A stretch of DNA of 64,000 nucleotides. It comes from Nemertoderma westbladi. Its lineage: Eukaryota; Xenacoelomorpha; Nemertodermatida; Nemertodermatidae. The position numbers were made by a program, and so were the translations under genes. The notes beneath the pieces are model-generated. The model worked only from the letters and a program-made list of their open reading frames with translations, searched no databases and was not told the DNA's origin. The stretch is from positions 1-64,000 of the forward strand of contig JAUCBJ010005892.1 in NCBI GenBank assembly GCA_032718475.1, in the 5' to 3' direction. Below, in pieces: positions 30,269 through 42,800 of the stretch; the stretch's first letter is position 1, and each line of letters starts with the position of its first letter.

Positions 30269-32290
30269 ATTTAATTCAGCAAAGTTATAAAGCCATAGAG
30301 TAAAAACTAGAGCACAACCGTAAGGAATATGTAAGTACAGACATTAATAAATATGATAACTAAATATAATATAAATGGAGTAAGATACATACATACAAGG
30401 GGCCGTTATTTACAATAAATATTAAAAGACTCAAACAGGGCTGAAGAAGGACGGCAACAAAACCATACAGCACCGATCAAAGAGTTAGATGATTTATTAA
30501 TACGAAGGTAAAGACTGCTTAATGAGTTACGATGTATTTGCACCAAAGAACAGATATTTAAATTAACAAGCATCTGGCTGGCGCTGGAAATTTCATCGGT
30601 TTCGGAGTTGTACAGTCGAATACCAAACAAGTTCCGCACGGCTCTATTTAAGGCAGCACAAATCTTATTGAAATTTGAAATGGAATAAAAGCGCCGCGAC
30701 CATAAAGCATTACAATAAATATTGGAGCAATAACTATTAAAAAGAACACATTTCACCTCAGTGGAGCAATTACTAAATTTCCTAATAAGCATATTTGCAC
30801 GTCCGTAAAATTTTCTTAGCTGAGCCAAAATATCGGCGTCGTCCGAGAAGTCTGACATCAAGATATGGCCCAGATAGGAAAACGAGTCAACCCTTTCGAG
30901 TGGCTTGCCATATAATGAAATAGTAGGACGTGTAGAAAAGGCCGCAGCTTACTGTAGATAAACATGCACTTTAATTTTTTCGTGTTAAAAATCATATTAT
31001 TGCGAGAAGCAAAATTACTGCAAATATCGACCAAAAATTGCAACGCACAAGGATTTGATGCAATAAGACATATATCGTCAGCATAGAAAGTGTGGTTCAG
31101 ACAGACATCAAGGAGGGCACAGCCAATATTAGAACCGGACAGTTCTAAGCTGAGAGTGTCGATAAAAATGTTAAAAAAGCGAGGCGACAAAATGCTTCCT
31201 TGTCTTACCCCATTACAGCAATAAAATTTATCGGACGTACAACCATTCCAGAAAACTTGCATAGATTGGTTGGCATACCAGAAAATAATTATGCGTAAAA
31301 TAAATAACGGAATTTTACGTTCGAAAAGGCGTCTAAAAAGAAGACCATGATCTACTTTGTCGAACGCTTTGGAGGCGTCGAGAAAGCAGAGAAAAATATT
31401 AGAGCCATGCAACAAGTAGAAATTAATTAATTCCTTTAATGTATAAATACATGTTTCGGTTCCTACTGAGTCCTTGAAACCAAATTGGTTGTCAGAGGTA
31501 CAGAGAAGGTGGTCAATGCGAGATAATATTAAAAATTCGTACAATTTACTTAAAACATTGGCGGTCGCGATGGGCCTATAATTAGACTTGTCTGTGATGT
31601 CACCGGATTTATCCTTAACAATGGGCAGGATATTCGATGACAGCAAGGACAAAGGGATAAAACCATGAATATTACAGGTGCTAAAAAACAAAGATAAACA
31701 AATTAACAAACGATTACTGGCATATATGATGTGCTCCGCAACTAGCCCATCGGGGCCGGATGACTTATTGCACTTTAGGTGAGCGAGACCGAGCCTCAAT
31801 TCATCAATAGAAAATATCATATCTTTTGTGTAAGCAATATCCTTTAAAAAACCCTTGATATCGTCGTGTTGGGTGGGAGGAATCGAGTTGAACACACTAC
31901 TGAAGTGATCGCCCCACGAGTTGGCGATATTCTGGGGACCGGATACATCATCGATTACAGGCGAGGGAGGAGCGGAGGAGGAGTTTTCCTTTCGAATGTT
32001 TTGCCAAAACTTAAAACAGACTTTATCCATAAGCGAATGAGCTAACTTGTCCGCGCGTAGCGTCGCTGCATTACGTTTGACTGCTCGTAAACGCCGTTTG
32101 AACTGAGAACGTGTGGAGCACATCTGGCGGAACACGGGACCTTCTCGAGGACTGCCCATTGAGCGCCAGTAGAGAAAACAAGAACGAGATGTTTTCGAAT
32201 CTGACTCTGAATTTGCGCTGCATGTCTACGTTGGTTCATATGTTTGGGATTACGTCTTTCCCCAGCATAATCCTGTCACTACTATATAAT
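30236..32290 (-). mobile_element. CR1/L2-group non-LTR retrotransposon, 5'-truncated, poly(A) tail
   Basis: On the minus strand the element ends in a run of ~28 A (T run at 30236-30264), fitting reverse transcription from a polyadenylated RNA. The endonuclease is missing. No target duplication could be fixed because both flanks are AT-rich. Confidence 0.8.
30406..32220 (-). pseudogene. CR1/L2-group LINE ORF2: RT and C-terminal region, one frameshift
   Basis: The frame 32159-30858 (433 residues) starts within the pre-RT linker (GPVFRQMCSTRSQFKRRLR). It includes CNKSSGPDGLVAEHIIYASN, SNYRPIATANVLSKLYEFLI, NQFGFKDSVGTETC, CFLDASKAFDKVDH (motif A), NGVRQGSILSPRFFNIFID (motif B) and FYADDICLIAS with the YADD catalytic box (~31090-31077). 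A one-base change near 30950 shifts the frame. The correct continuation (LYGKPLERVDSFSYLGHILM, SDFSDDADI) leads to the C-terminal frame ending at 30406, which has FYGRANMLIRKFSNCSTEVK and CVLFNSYCSNIYC, typical of this group. All RT catalytic residues remain. The frameshift and missing 5' half inactivate it. Confidence 0.87.
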
Positions 32291-32295
32291 AATAG

Positions 32296-32336
32296 TAATT
32301 CATAATATAATATATATATATATAATATATAATAAT
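32296..32336. repeat. AT/TA microsatellite
   Basis: An ATATATATAT-type run lies just beyond the 5' truncation of the CR1/L2-group LINE. Confidence 0.85.
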
Positions 32337-32339
32337 GGT

Positions 32340-32665
32340 AATTTATTGCATCAGTGGTATCTTTCAATTTATTGAGCACCACTAAAGCGGGGTTTACATT
32401 AACGCACACAGCTTGGTGGGTCGTCGTCGGTGCATAGAAGCACCAAGCTTGATGCGCACGAACTATATAACACTTCCCTATTCACATTAAGTCACCATGG
32501 TCGGCGAATTTGAAATCAGTTTCTGCAAATTTTATAATATTTGCAGTACATATAATAATATATTAATATTATACAATAAAACTGTATATAAATATTGATT
32601 ATACTGTATATATAATACTAATAATGTAATAATGTATAATACTAATACTAATATAATACCGGTAC
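32340..32665. other. Spacer with a possible PIF/Harbinger-like terminus; AT-rich, no gene
   Basis: AGCGGGGTTTACATTAACGC (32378-32397) resembles the G-rich ...TTTACATTA ends of PIF/Harbinger elements. A 9 bp stem AGCTTGGTG/CACCAAGCT follows at ~32410-32450. 32520-32665 is very AT-rich. The identification is from memory of the family and is tentative. Confidence 0.3.
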
Positions 32666-32910
32666 TGTATAATATATGTATTATGTCGACTAGACGGCGC
32701 ATACTTATCGCCGCTGCTGGCTGGCATAGCATGCCTGGCCGCACGTGAAGCCCATCAAGCATCAAAGCGGCGTTGTTTGGTGGAACCAGAGACTATTCAT
32801 AGTGAATCAAAGCGGCGTTGGTTGGTGAAACCAGAGACTATTCATAGTGAATCAAAGCGGCGTTGGTTGGTGAAACCACAGACTATTCATAGTGAATCAA
32901 AGCGGCGTTA
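32666..32910 (+). pseudogene. Short coding remnant running in phase into the 45 bp satellite (PIF/Harbinger transposase N-terminus-like)
   Basis: One plus frame reads LSPLLAGIACLAAREAHQAS, then KRRCLVEPETIHSES, and continues in phase through the first satellite units as KRRWLVKPETIHSES until the first TAA at ~32910. A hydrophobic/acidic helix followed by a basic KRRRWWV-P motif is typical of PIF/Harbinger transposase N-termini. This suggests that the satellite unit grew from such a gene. There is no start codon in the frame, and the rest of the transposase is not seen. Confidence 0.35.
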
Positions 32911-35400
32911 ATTGGTGAAACCAGAGACTATTCATAGTGAATCAAAGCGGCGTTGGTTGCTGAAACCAGAGACTATTCATAGTGAATCAAAGCGGCGTTG
33001 GTTGCTGAAACCAGAGACTATTCATAGTGAATCAAAGCGGCGTTGGTTGCTGAAACCAGAGACTATTCATAGTGAATCAAAGCGGCGTTGGTTGGTGAAA
33101 CCAGAGACTATTCATAGTGAATCAAAGCGGCGTTGGTACGTGAAACCAGAGACTATTCATAGTGAATCAAAGCGGCGTTGGTTGCTGAAACCAGAGACTA
33201 TTCATAGTGAATCAAAGCGGCGTTGGTTGCTGAAACCAGAGACTATTCATAGTGAATCAAAGCGGTGTTAATTGGTGAAACCAGAGACTATTCATAGTGA
33301 ATCAAAGCGGCGTTGGTTGCTGAAACCAGAGACTATTCATAGTGAATCAAAGCGGCGTTGGTTGCTGAAACCAGAGACTATTCATAGTGAATCAAAGCGG
33401 CGTTGGTTGGTGAAACCAGAGACTATTCATAGTGAATCAAAGCGGCGTTGGTTGCTGAAACCAGAGACTATTCATAGTGAATCAAAGCGGCGTTGGTTGG
33501 TGAAACCAGAGACTATTCATAGTGAATCAAAGCGGCGTTGGTTGCTGAAACCAGAGACTATTCATAGTGAATCAAAGCGGCGTTGGTTGGTGAAACCAGA
33601 GACTATTCATGGTGAATCAAAGCGGCGTAGGTTGCTGAAACCAGAGACTATTCATAGTGAATCAAAGCGGCGTTGGTTGGTGAAACCAGAGACTATTCAT
33701 AGTGAATCAAAGCGGCGTTGGTTGCTGAAACCAGAGACTATTCATAGTGAATCAAAGCGGTGTTAATTGGTGAAACCAGAGACTATTCATAGTGAATCAA
33801 AGCGGCGTTGGTTGGTGAAACCAGAGACTATTCATAGTGAATCAAAGCGGCGTTGGTATGTGAAACCAGAGACTATTCATAGTGAATCAAAGCGGCGTTG
33901 GTTGGTGAAACCAGAGACTATTCATAGTGAATCAAAGCGGCGTTGGTTGCTGAAACCAGAGACTATTCATAGTGAATCAAAGCGGCGTTGGTTGCTGAAA
34001 CCAGAGACTATTCATAGTGAATCAAAGCGGCGTTGGTTGCTGAAACCAGAGACTATTCATAGTGAATCAAAGCGGCGTTGGTTGGTGAAACCAGAGACTA
34101 TTCATAGTGAATCAAAGCGGCGTTGTTTGGTGAAACCAGAGACTATTCATAGTGAATCAAAGCGGCGTTGGTTGGTGAAACCAGAGACTATTCATAGTGA
34201 ATCAAAGCGGCGTTGTTTGGTGAAACCAGAGACTATTCATAGTGAATCAAAGCGGCGTTGGTTGGTGAAACCAGAGACTATTCATAGTGAATCAAAGCGG
34301 CGTTGGTTGGTGAAACCAGAGACTATTCATAGTGAATCAAAGCGGCGTTGGTTGCTGAAACCAGAGACTATTCATAGTGAATCAAAGCGGCGTTGGTTGC
34401 TGAAACCAGAGACTATTCATAGTGAATCAAAGCGGCGTTGGTTGCTGAAACCAGAGACTATTCATAGTGAATCAAAGCGGCGTTGGTTGCTGAAACCAGA
34501 GACTATTCATAGTGAATCAAAGCGGCGTTGGTTGCTGAAACCAGAGACTATTCATAGTGAATCAAAGCGGCGTTGGTTGGTGAAACCAGAGACTATTCAT
34601 AGTGAATCAAAGCGGCGTTGGTTGGTGAAACCAGAGACTATTCATAGTGAATCAAAGCGGCGTTGGTTGGTGAAACCAGAGACTATTCATAGTGAATCAA
34701 AGCGGCGTTAATTGGTGAAACCAGAGACTATTCATAGTGAATCAAAGCGGCGTTGGTTGGTGAAACCAGAGACTATTCATAGTGAATCAAAGCGGCGTTG
34801 GTTGGTGAAACCAGAGACTATTCATAGTGAATCAAAGCGGCGTAGGTTGCTGAAACCAGAGACTATTCATAGTGAATCAAAGCGGCGTTGGTTGGTGAAA
34901 CCAGAGACTATTCATAGTGAATCAAAGCGGCGTTGGTTGGTGAAACCAGAGACTATTCATAGTGAATCAAAGCGGCGTTGGTTGGTGAAACCAGAGACTA
35001 TTCATAGTGAATCAAAGCGGCGTTGGTTGGTGAAACCAGAGACTATTCATAGTGAATCAAAGCGGCGTTGGTATGTGAAACCAGAGACTATTCATAGTGA
35101 ATCAAAGCGGCGTTGGTTGGTGAAACCAGAGACTATCCATAGTGAATCAAAGCGTCGTTGGTTGGTGAAACCAGAGACTATTCATAGTGAATCAAAGCGG
35201 CGTTGGTTGGTGAAACCAGAGACTATCCATAGTGAATCAAAGCGTCGTTGGTTGGTGAAACCAGAGACTATTCATAGTGAATCAAAGCGGCGTTAATTGG
35301 TGAAACCAGAGACTATTCATAGTGAATCAAAGCGGCGTTGGTTGCTGAAACCAGAGACTATTCATAGTGAATCAAAGCGGCGTTGGTTGCTGAAACCAGA

Positions 35401-37890
35401 GACTTTTCATAGTGAATCAAAGCGCCGTTGGTTGGTGAAACCAGAGACTATTCATAGTGAATCAAAGCGGTGTTGGTTGGTGAAACCAGAGACTATCCAT
35501 AGTGAATCAAAGCGTCGTTGGTTGGTGAAACCAGAGACTATTCATAGTGAATCAAAGCGGCGTTAATTGGTGAAACCAGAGACTATTCATAGTGAATCAA
35601 AGCGGCGTTGGTTGGTGAAACCAGAGACTATCCATAGTGAATCAAAGCGTCGTTGGTTGGTGAAACCAGAGACTATTCATAGTGAATCAAAGCGGCGTTA
35701 ATTGGTGAAACCAGAGACTATTCATAGTGAATCAAAGCGGCGTTGGTTGCTGAAACCAGAGACTATTCATAGTGAATCAAAGCGGCGTTGGTTGCTGAAA
35801 CCAGAGACTTTTCATAGTGAATCAAAGCGCCGTTGGTTGGTGAAACCAGAGACTATTCATAGTGAATCAAAGCGGTGTTGGTTGGTGAAACCAGAGACTA
35901 TTCATAGTGAATCAAAGCGGCGTTGGTTGCTGAAACCAGAGACTATTCATAGTGAATCAAAGCGGCGTTGGTTGCTGAAACCAGAGACTATTCATAGTGA
36001 ATCAAAGCGGCGTTGGTTGCTGAAACCAGAGACTTTTCATAGTGAATCAAAGCGCCGTTGGTTGGTGAAACCAGAGACTATTCATAGTGAATCAAAGCGG
36101 TGTTGGTTGGTGAAACCAGAGACTATCCATAGTGAATCAAAGCGTCGTTGGTTGGTGAAACCAGAGACTATTCATAGTGAATCAAAGCGGCGTTAATTGG
36201 TGAAACCAGAGACTATTCATAGTGAATCAAAGCGGCGTTGGTTGCTGAAACCAGAGACTTTTCATAGTGAATCAAAGCGCCGTTGGTTGGTGAAACCAGA
36301 GACTATTCATAGTGAATCAAAGCGGTGTTGGTTGGTGAAACCAGAGACTATTCATAGTGAATCAAAGCGGCGTTGGTTGCTGAAACCAGAGACTATTCAT
36401 AGTGAATCAAAGCGGCGTTGGTTGCTGAAACCAGAGACTATTCATAGTGAATCAAAGCGGCGTTGGTTGCTGAAACCAGAGACTTTTCATAGTGAATCAA
36501 AGCGCCGTTGGTTGGTGAAACCAGAGACTATTCATAGTGAATCAAAGCGGTGTTGGTTGGTGAAACCAGAGACTATCCATAGTGAATCAAAGCGTCGTTG
36601 GTTGGTGAAACCAGAGACTATTCATAGTGAATCAAAGCGGCGTTAATTGGTGAAACCAGAGACTATTCATAGTGAATCAAAGCGGCGTTGGTTGGTGAAA
36701 CCAGAGACTATCCATAGTGAATCAAAGCGTCGTTGGTTGGTGAAACCAGAGACTATTCATAGTGAATCAAAGCGGCGTTAATTGGTGAAACCAGAGACTA
36801 TTCATAGTGAATCAAAGCGGCGTTGGTTGCTGAAACCAGAGACTATTCATAGTGAATCAAAGCGGCGTTGGTTGCTGAAACCAGAGACTTTTCATAGTGA
36901 ATCAAAGCGCCGTTGGTTGGTGAAACCAGAGACTATTCATAGTGAATCAAAGCGGTGTTGGTTGGTGAAACCAGAGACTATTCATAGTGAATCAAAGCGG
37001 CGTTGGTTGCTGAAACCAGAGACTATTCATAGTGAATCAAAGCGGCGTTGGTTGCTGAAACCAGAGACTATTCATAGTGAATCAAAGCGGCGTTGGTTGC
37101 TGAAACCAGAGACTATTCATAGTGAATCAAAGCGGCGTTGGTTGGTGAAACCAGAGACTATTCATAGTGAATCAAAGCGGCGTTGGTTGGTGAAACCAGA
37201 GACTATTCATAGTGAATCAAAGCGGCGTAGGTTGCTGAAACCAGAGACTATTCATAGTGAATCAAAGCGGCGTTGTTTGGTGAAACCAGAGACTATTCAT
37301 AGTGAATCAAAGCGGCGTTGGTTGGTGAAACCAGAGACTATTCATAGTGAATCAAAGCGGCGTTGGTTGGTGAAACCAGAGACTATTCATAGTGAATCAA
37401 AGCGGCGTTGGTATGTGAAACCAGAGACTATTCATAGTGAATCAAAGCGGCGTTGGTTGGTGAAACCAGAGAATATCCATAGTGAATCAAAGCGTCGTTG
37501 GTTGGTGAAACCAGAGACTATTCATAGTGAATCAAAGCGGCGTTAATTGGTGAAACCAGAGACTATTCATAGTGAATCAAAGCGGCGTTGGTTGGTGAAA
37601 CCAGAGACTATCCATAGTGAATCAAAGCGTCGTTGGTTGGTGAAACCAGAGACTATTCATAGTGAATCAAAGCGGCGTTAATTGGTGAAACCAGAGACTA
37701 TTCATAGTGAATCAAAGCGGCGTTGGTTGCTGAAACCAGAGACTATTCATAGTGAATCAAAGCGGCGTTGGTTGCTGAAACCAGAGACTTTTCATAGTGA
37801 ATCAAAGCGCCGTTGGTTGGTGAAACCAGAGACTATTCATAGTGAATCAAAGCGGTGTTGGTTGGTGAAACCAGAGACTATTCATAGTGA
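35401..37890 (+). repeat. Higher-order repeats of 225 and 405 bp inside the satellite
   Basis: The rare unit GACTTTTCATAGTG...AAGCGCCG occurs at 35401, 35806, 36031, 36256, 36481, 36886 and 37786. Spacings are 405, 225, 225, 225, 405 and 900 bp (9, 5, 5, 5, 9 and 20 units). It is followed each time by the AAGCGGTG unit and often by the GACTATCCAT...AAGCGTCG unit. Confidence 0.92.
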
Positions 37891-38176
37891 ATCAAAGCGG
37901 CGTTGGTTGCTGAAACCAGAGACTATTCATAGTGAATCAAAGCGGCGTTGGTTGGTGAAACCAGAGACTATTCATGGTGAATCAAAGCGGCGTTGGTTGG
38001 TGAAACCAGAGACTATTCATAGTGAATCAAAGCGGCGTTGGTTGCTGAAACCAGAGACTATTCATAGTGAATCAAAGCGGCGTTGGTTGGTGAAACCAGA
38101 GACTATTCATGGTGAATCAAAGCGGCGTTGGTTGGTGAAACCAGAGACTATTCATAGTGAATCAAAGCGGCGTTAA

Positions 38177-39886
38177 TTGGTGAAACCAGAGACTATTCAT
38201 AGTGAATCAAAGCGGCGTTAATTGGTGAAACCAGAGACTATTCATAGTGAATCAAAGCGGCGTTGGTTGGTGAAACCAGAGACTATTCATAGTGAATCAA
38301 AGCGGCGTTAATTGGTGAAACCAGAGACTATTCATAGTGAATCAAAGCGGCGTTAATTGGTGAAACCAGAGACTATTCATAGTGAATCAAAGCGGCGTTG
38401 GTTGGTGAAACCAGAGACTATTCATAGTGAATCAAAGCGGCGTTGGTTGGTGAAACCAGAGACTATTCATAGTGAATCAAAGCGGCGTTGGTTGCTGAAA
38501 CCAGAGACTATTCATAGTGAATCAAAGCGGCGTTGGTTGGTGAAACCAGAGACTATTCATAGTGAATCAAAGCGGCGTTGGTTGCTGAAACCAGAGACTA
38601 TTCATAGTGAATCAAAGCAGCGTTGGTTGCTGAAACCAGAGACTATTCATAGTGAATCAAAGCGGCGTTAATTGGTGAAACCAGAGACTATTCATAGTGA
38701 ATCAAAGCGGCGTTGGTTGGTGAAACCAGAGACTATTCATAGTGAATCAAAGCGGCGTTAATTGGTGAAACCAGAGACTATTCATAGTGAATCAAAGCGG
38801 CGTTAATTGGTGAAACCAGAGACTATTCATAGTGAATCAAAGCGGCGTTGGTTGGTGAAACCAGAGACTATTCATAGTGAATCAAAGCGGCGTTAATTGG
38901 TGAAACCAGAGACTATTCATAGTGAATCAAAGCGGCGTTAATTGGTGAAACCAGAGACTATTCATAGTGAATCAAAGCGGCGTTGGTTGGTGAAACCAGA
39001 GACTATTCATAGTGAATCAAAGCGGCGTTGGTTGGTGAAACCAGAGACTATTCATAGTGAATCAAAGCGGCGTTGGTTGCTGAAACCAGAGACTATTCAT
39101 AGTGAATCAAAGCGGCGTTGGTTGCTGAAACCAGAGACTATTCATAGTGAATCAAAGCGGCGTTGGTTGGTGAAACCAGAGACTATTCATAGTGAATCAA
39201 AGCGGCGTTGGTTGCTGAAACCAGAGACTATTCATAGTGAATCAAAGCAGCGTTGGTTGCTGAAACCAGAGACTATTCATAGTGAATCAAAGCGGCGTTA
39301 ATTGGTGAAACCAGAGACTATTCATAGTGAATCAAAGCGGCGTTGGTTGGTGAAACCAGAGACTATTCATAGTGAATCAAAGCGGCGTTAATTGGTGAAA
39401 CCAGAGACTATTCATAGTGAATCAAAGCGGCGTTAATTGGTGAAACCAGAGACTATTCATAGTGAATCAAAGCGGCGTTGGTTGGTGAAACCAGAGACTA
39501 TTCATAGTGAATCAAAGCGGCGTTAATTGGTGAAACCAGAGACTATTCATAGTGAATCAAAGCGGCGTTAATTGGTGAAACCAGAGACTATTCATAGTGA
39601 ATCAAAGCGGCGTTGGTTGGTGAAACCAGAGACTATTCATAGTGAATCAAAGCGGCGTTGGTTGGTGAAACCAGAGACTATTCATAGTGAATCAAAGCGG
39701 CGTTGGTTGCTGAAACCAGAGACTATTCATAGTGAATCAAAGCGGCGTTGGTTGGTGAAACCAGAGACTATTCATAGTGAATCAAAGCGGCGTTGGTTGC
39801 TGAAACCAGAGACTATTCATAGTGAATCAAAGCGGCGTTGGTTGCTGAAACCAGAGACTATTCATAGTGAATCAAAGCGGCGTTAA
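38177..39886 (+). repeat. 630 bp (14-unit) higher-order repeat inside the satellite
   Basis: The rare AAAGCAGCG unit is at 38611-38623 and again exactly 630 bp later at 39241. The order of TTAATT, TTGGTT and TTGC units around both copies is the same, and the pattern partly repeats a third time to 39886. Confidence 0.88.
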
Positions 39887-42800
39887 TTGGTGAAACCAGA
39901 GACTATTCATAGTGAATCAAAGCGGCGTAGGTTGGTGAAACCAGAGACTATTCATAGTGAATCAAAGCGGCGTTGGTTGGTGAAACCAGAGACTATTCAT
40001 AGTGAATCAAAGCGGCGTTGGTTGGTGAAACCAGAGACTATTCATAGTGAATCAAAGCGGCGTTGGTTGCTGAAACCAGAGACTATTCATAGTGAATCAA
40101 AGCGGCGTTGGTTGGTGAAACCAGAGACTATTCATAGTGAATCAAAGCGGCGTTGGTTGGTGAAACCAGAGACTATTCATAGTGAATCAAAGCGGCGTTG
40201 GTTGGTGAAACCAGAGACTATTCATAGTGAATCAAAGCGGCGTTAATTGGTGAAACCAGAGACTATTCATAGTGAATCAAAGCGGCGTTGGTTGGTGAAA
40301 CCAGAGACTATTCATAGTGAATCAAAGCGGCGTTGGTTGGTGAAACCAGAGACTATTCATAGTGAATCAAAGCGGCGTTGGTTGGTGAAACCAGAGACTA
40401 TTCATAGTGAATCAAAGCGGCGTTGGTTGCTGAAACCAGAGACTATTCATAGTGAATCAAAGCGGCGTTAATTGGTGAAACCAGAGACTATTCATAGTGA
40501 ATCAAAGCGGCGTTAATTGGTGAAACCAGAGACTATTCATAGTGAATCAAAGCGGCGTTGGTTGGTGAAACCAGAGACTATTCATAGTGAATCAAAGCGG
40601 CGTTAATTGGTGAAACCAGAGACTATTCATAGTGAATCAAAGCGGCGTTAATTGGTGAAACCAGAGACTATTCATAGTGAATCAAAGCGGCGTTAATTGG
40701 TGAAACCAGAGACTATTCATAGTGAATCAAAGCGGCGTTGGTTGGTGAAACCAGAGACTATTCATAGTGAATCAAAGCGGCGTTGGTTGGTGAAACCAGA
40801 GACTATTCATAGTGAATCAAAGCGGCGTTAATTGGTGAAACCAGAGACTATTCATAGTGAATCAAAGCGGCGTTGGTTGGTGAAACCAGAGACTATTCAT
40901 AGTGAATCAAAGCGGCGTTGGTTGGTGAAACCAGAGACTATTCATAGTGAATCAAAGCGGCGTTGGTTGGTGAAACCAGAGACTATTCATAGTGAATCAA
41001 AGCGGCGTTAATTGGTGAAACCAGAGACTATTCATAGTGAATCAAAGCGGCGTTGGTTGGTGAAACCAGAGACTATTCATAGTGAATCAAAGCGGCGTTA
41101 ATTGGTGAAACCAGAGACTATTCATAGTGAATCAAAGCGGCGTTAATTGGTGAAACCAGAGACTATTCATAGTGAATCAAAGCGGCGTTGGTTGGTGAAA
41201 CCAGAGACTATTCATAGTGAATCAAAGCGGCGTTGGTTGGTGAAACCAGAGACTATTCATAGTGAATCAAAGCGGCGTTGGTTGGTGAAACCAGAGACTA
41301 TTCATAGTGAATCAAAGCGGCGTTGGTTGGTGAAACCAGAGACTATTCATAGTGAATCAAAGCGGCGTTAATTGGTGAAACCAGAGACTATTCATAGTGA
41401 ATCAAAGCGGCGTTAATTGGTGAAACCAGAGACTATTCATAGTGAATCAAAGCGGCGTTGGTTGGTGAAACCAGAGACTATTCATAGTGAATCAAAGCGG
41501 CGTTGGTTGGTGAAACCAGAGACTATTCATAGTGAATCAAAGCGGCGTTGGTTGGTGAAACCAGAGACTATTCATAGTGAATCAAAGCGGCGTTGGTTGG
41601 TGAAACCAGAGACTATTCATAGTGAATCAAAGCGGCGTTAATTGGTGAAACCAGAGACTATTCATAGTGAATCAAAGCGGCGTTGGTTGGTGAAACCAGA
41701 GACTATTCATAGTGAATCAAAGCGGCGTTAATTGGTGAAACCAGAGACTATTCATAGTGAATCAAAGCGGCGTTGGTTGGTGAAACCAGAGACTATTCAT
41801 AGTGAATCAAAGCGGCGTTAATTGGTGAAACCAGAGACTATTCATAGTGAATCAAAGCGGCGTTGGTTGGTGAAACCAGAGACTATTCATAGTGAATCAA
41901 AGCGGCGTTAATTGGTGAAACCAGAGACTATTCATAGTGAATCAAAGCGGCGTTGGTTGGTGAAACCAGAGACTATTCATAGTGAATCAAAGCGGCGTTG
42001 GTTGGTGAAACCAGAGACTATTCATAGTGAATCAAAGCGGCGTTAATTGGTGAAACCAGAGACTATTCATAGTGAATCAAAGCGGCGTTGGTTGGTGAAA
42101 CCAGAGACTATTCATAGTGAATCAAAGCGGCGTTGGTTGGTGAAACCAGAGACTATTCATAGTGAATCAAAGCGGCGTTAATTGGTGAAACCAGAGACTA
42201 TTCATAGTGAATCAAAGCGGCGTTGGTTGGTGAAACCAGAGACTATTCATAGTGAATCAAAGCGGCGTTGGTTGGTGAAACCAGAGACTATTCATAGTGA
42301 ATCAAAGCGGCGTTAATTGGTGAAACCAGAGACTATTCATAGTGAATCAAAGCGGCGTTGGTTGGTGAAACCAGAGACTATTCATAGTGAATCAAAGCGG
42401 CGTTAATTGGTGAAACCAGAGACTATTCATAGTGAATCAAAGCGGCGTTGGTTGGTGAAACCAGAGACTATTCATAGTGAATCAAAGCGGCGTTGGTTGG
42501 TGAAACCAGAGACTATTCATAGTGAATCAAAGCGGCGTTAATTGGTGAAACCAGAGACTATTCATAGTGAATCAAAGCGGCGTTGGTTGGTGAAACCAGA
42601 GACTATTCATAGTGAATCAAAGCGGCGTTGGTTGGTGAAACCAGAGACTATTCATAGTGAATCAAAGCGGCGTTAATTGGTGAAACCAGAGACTATTCAT
42701 AGTGAATCAAAGCGGCGTTGGTTGGTGAAACCAGAGACTATTCATAGTGAATCAAAGCGGCGTTGGTTGGTGAAACCAGAGACTATTCATAGTGAATCAA

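Noticed and set aside
30406-32159. Active LINE
   Set aside because: The 5' half including the endonuclease is missing and a frameshift near 30950 separates the RT from the C-terminal region.
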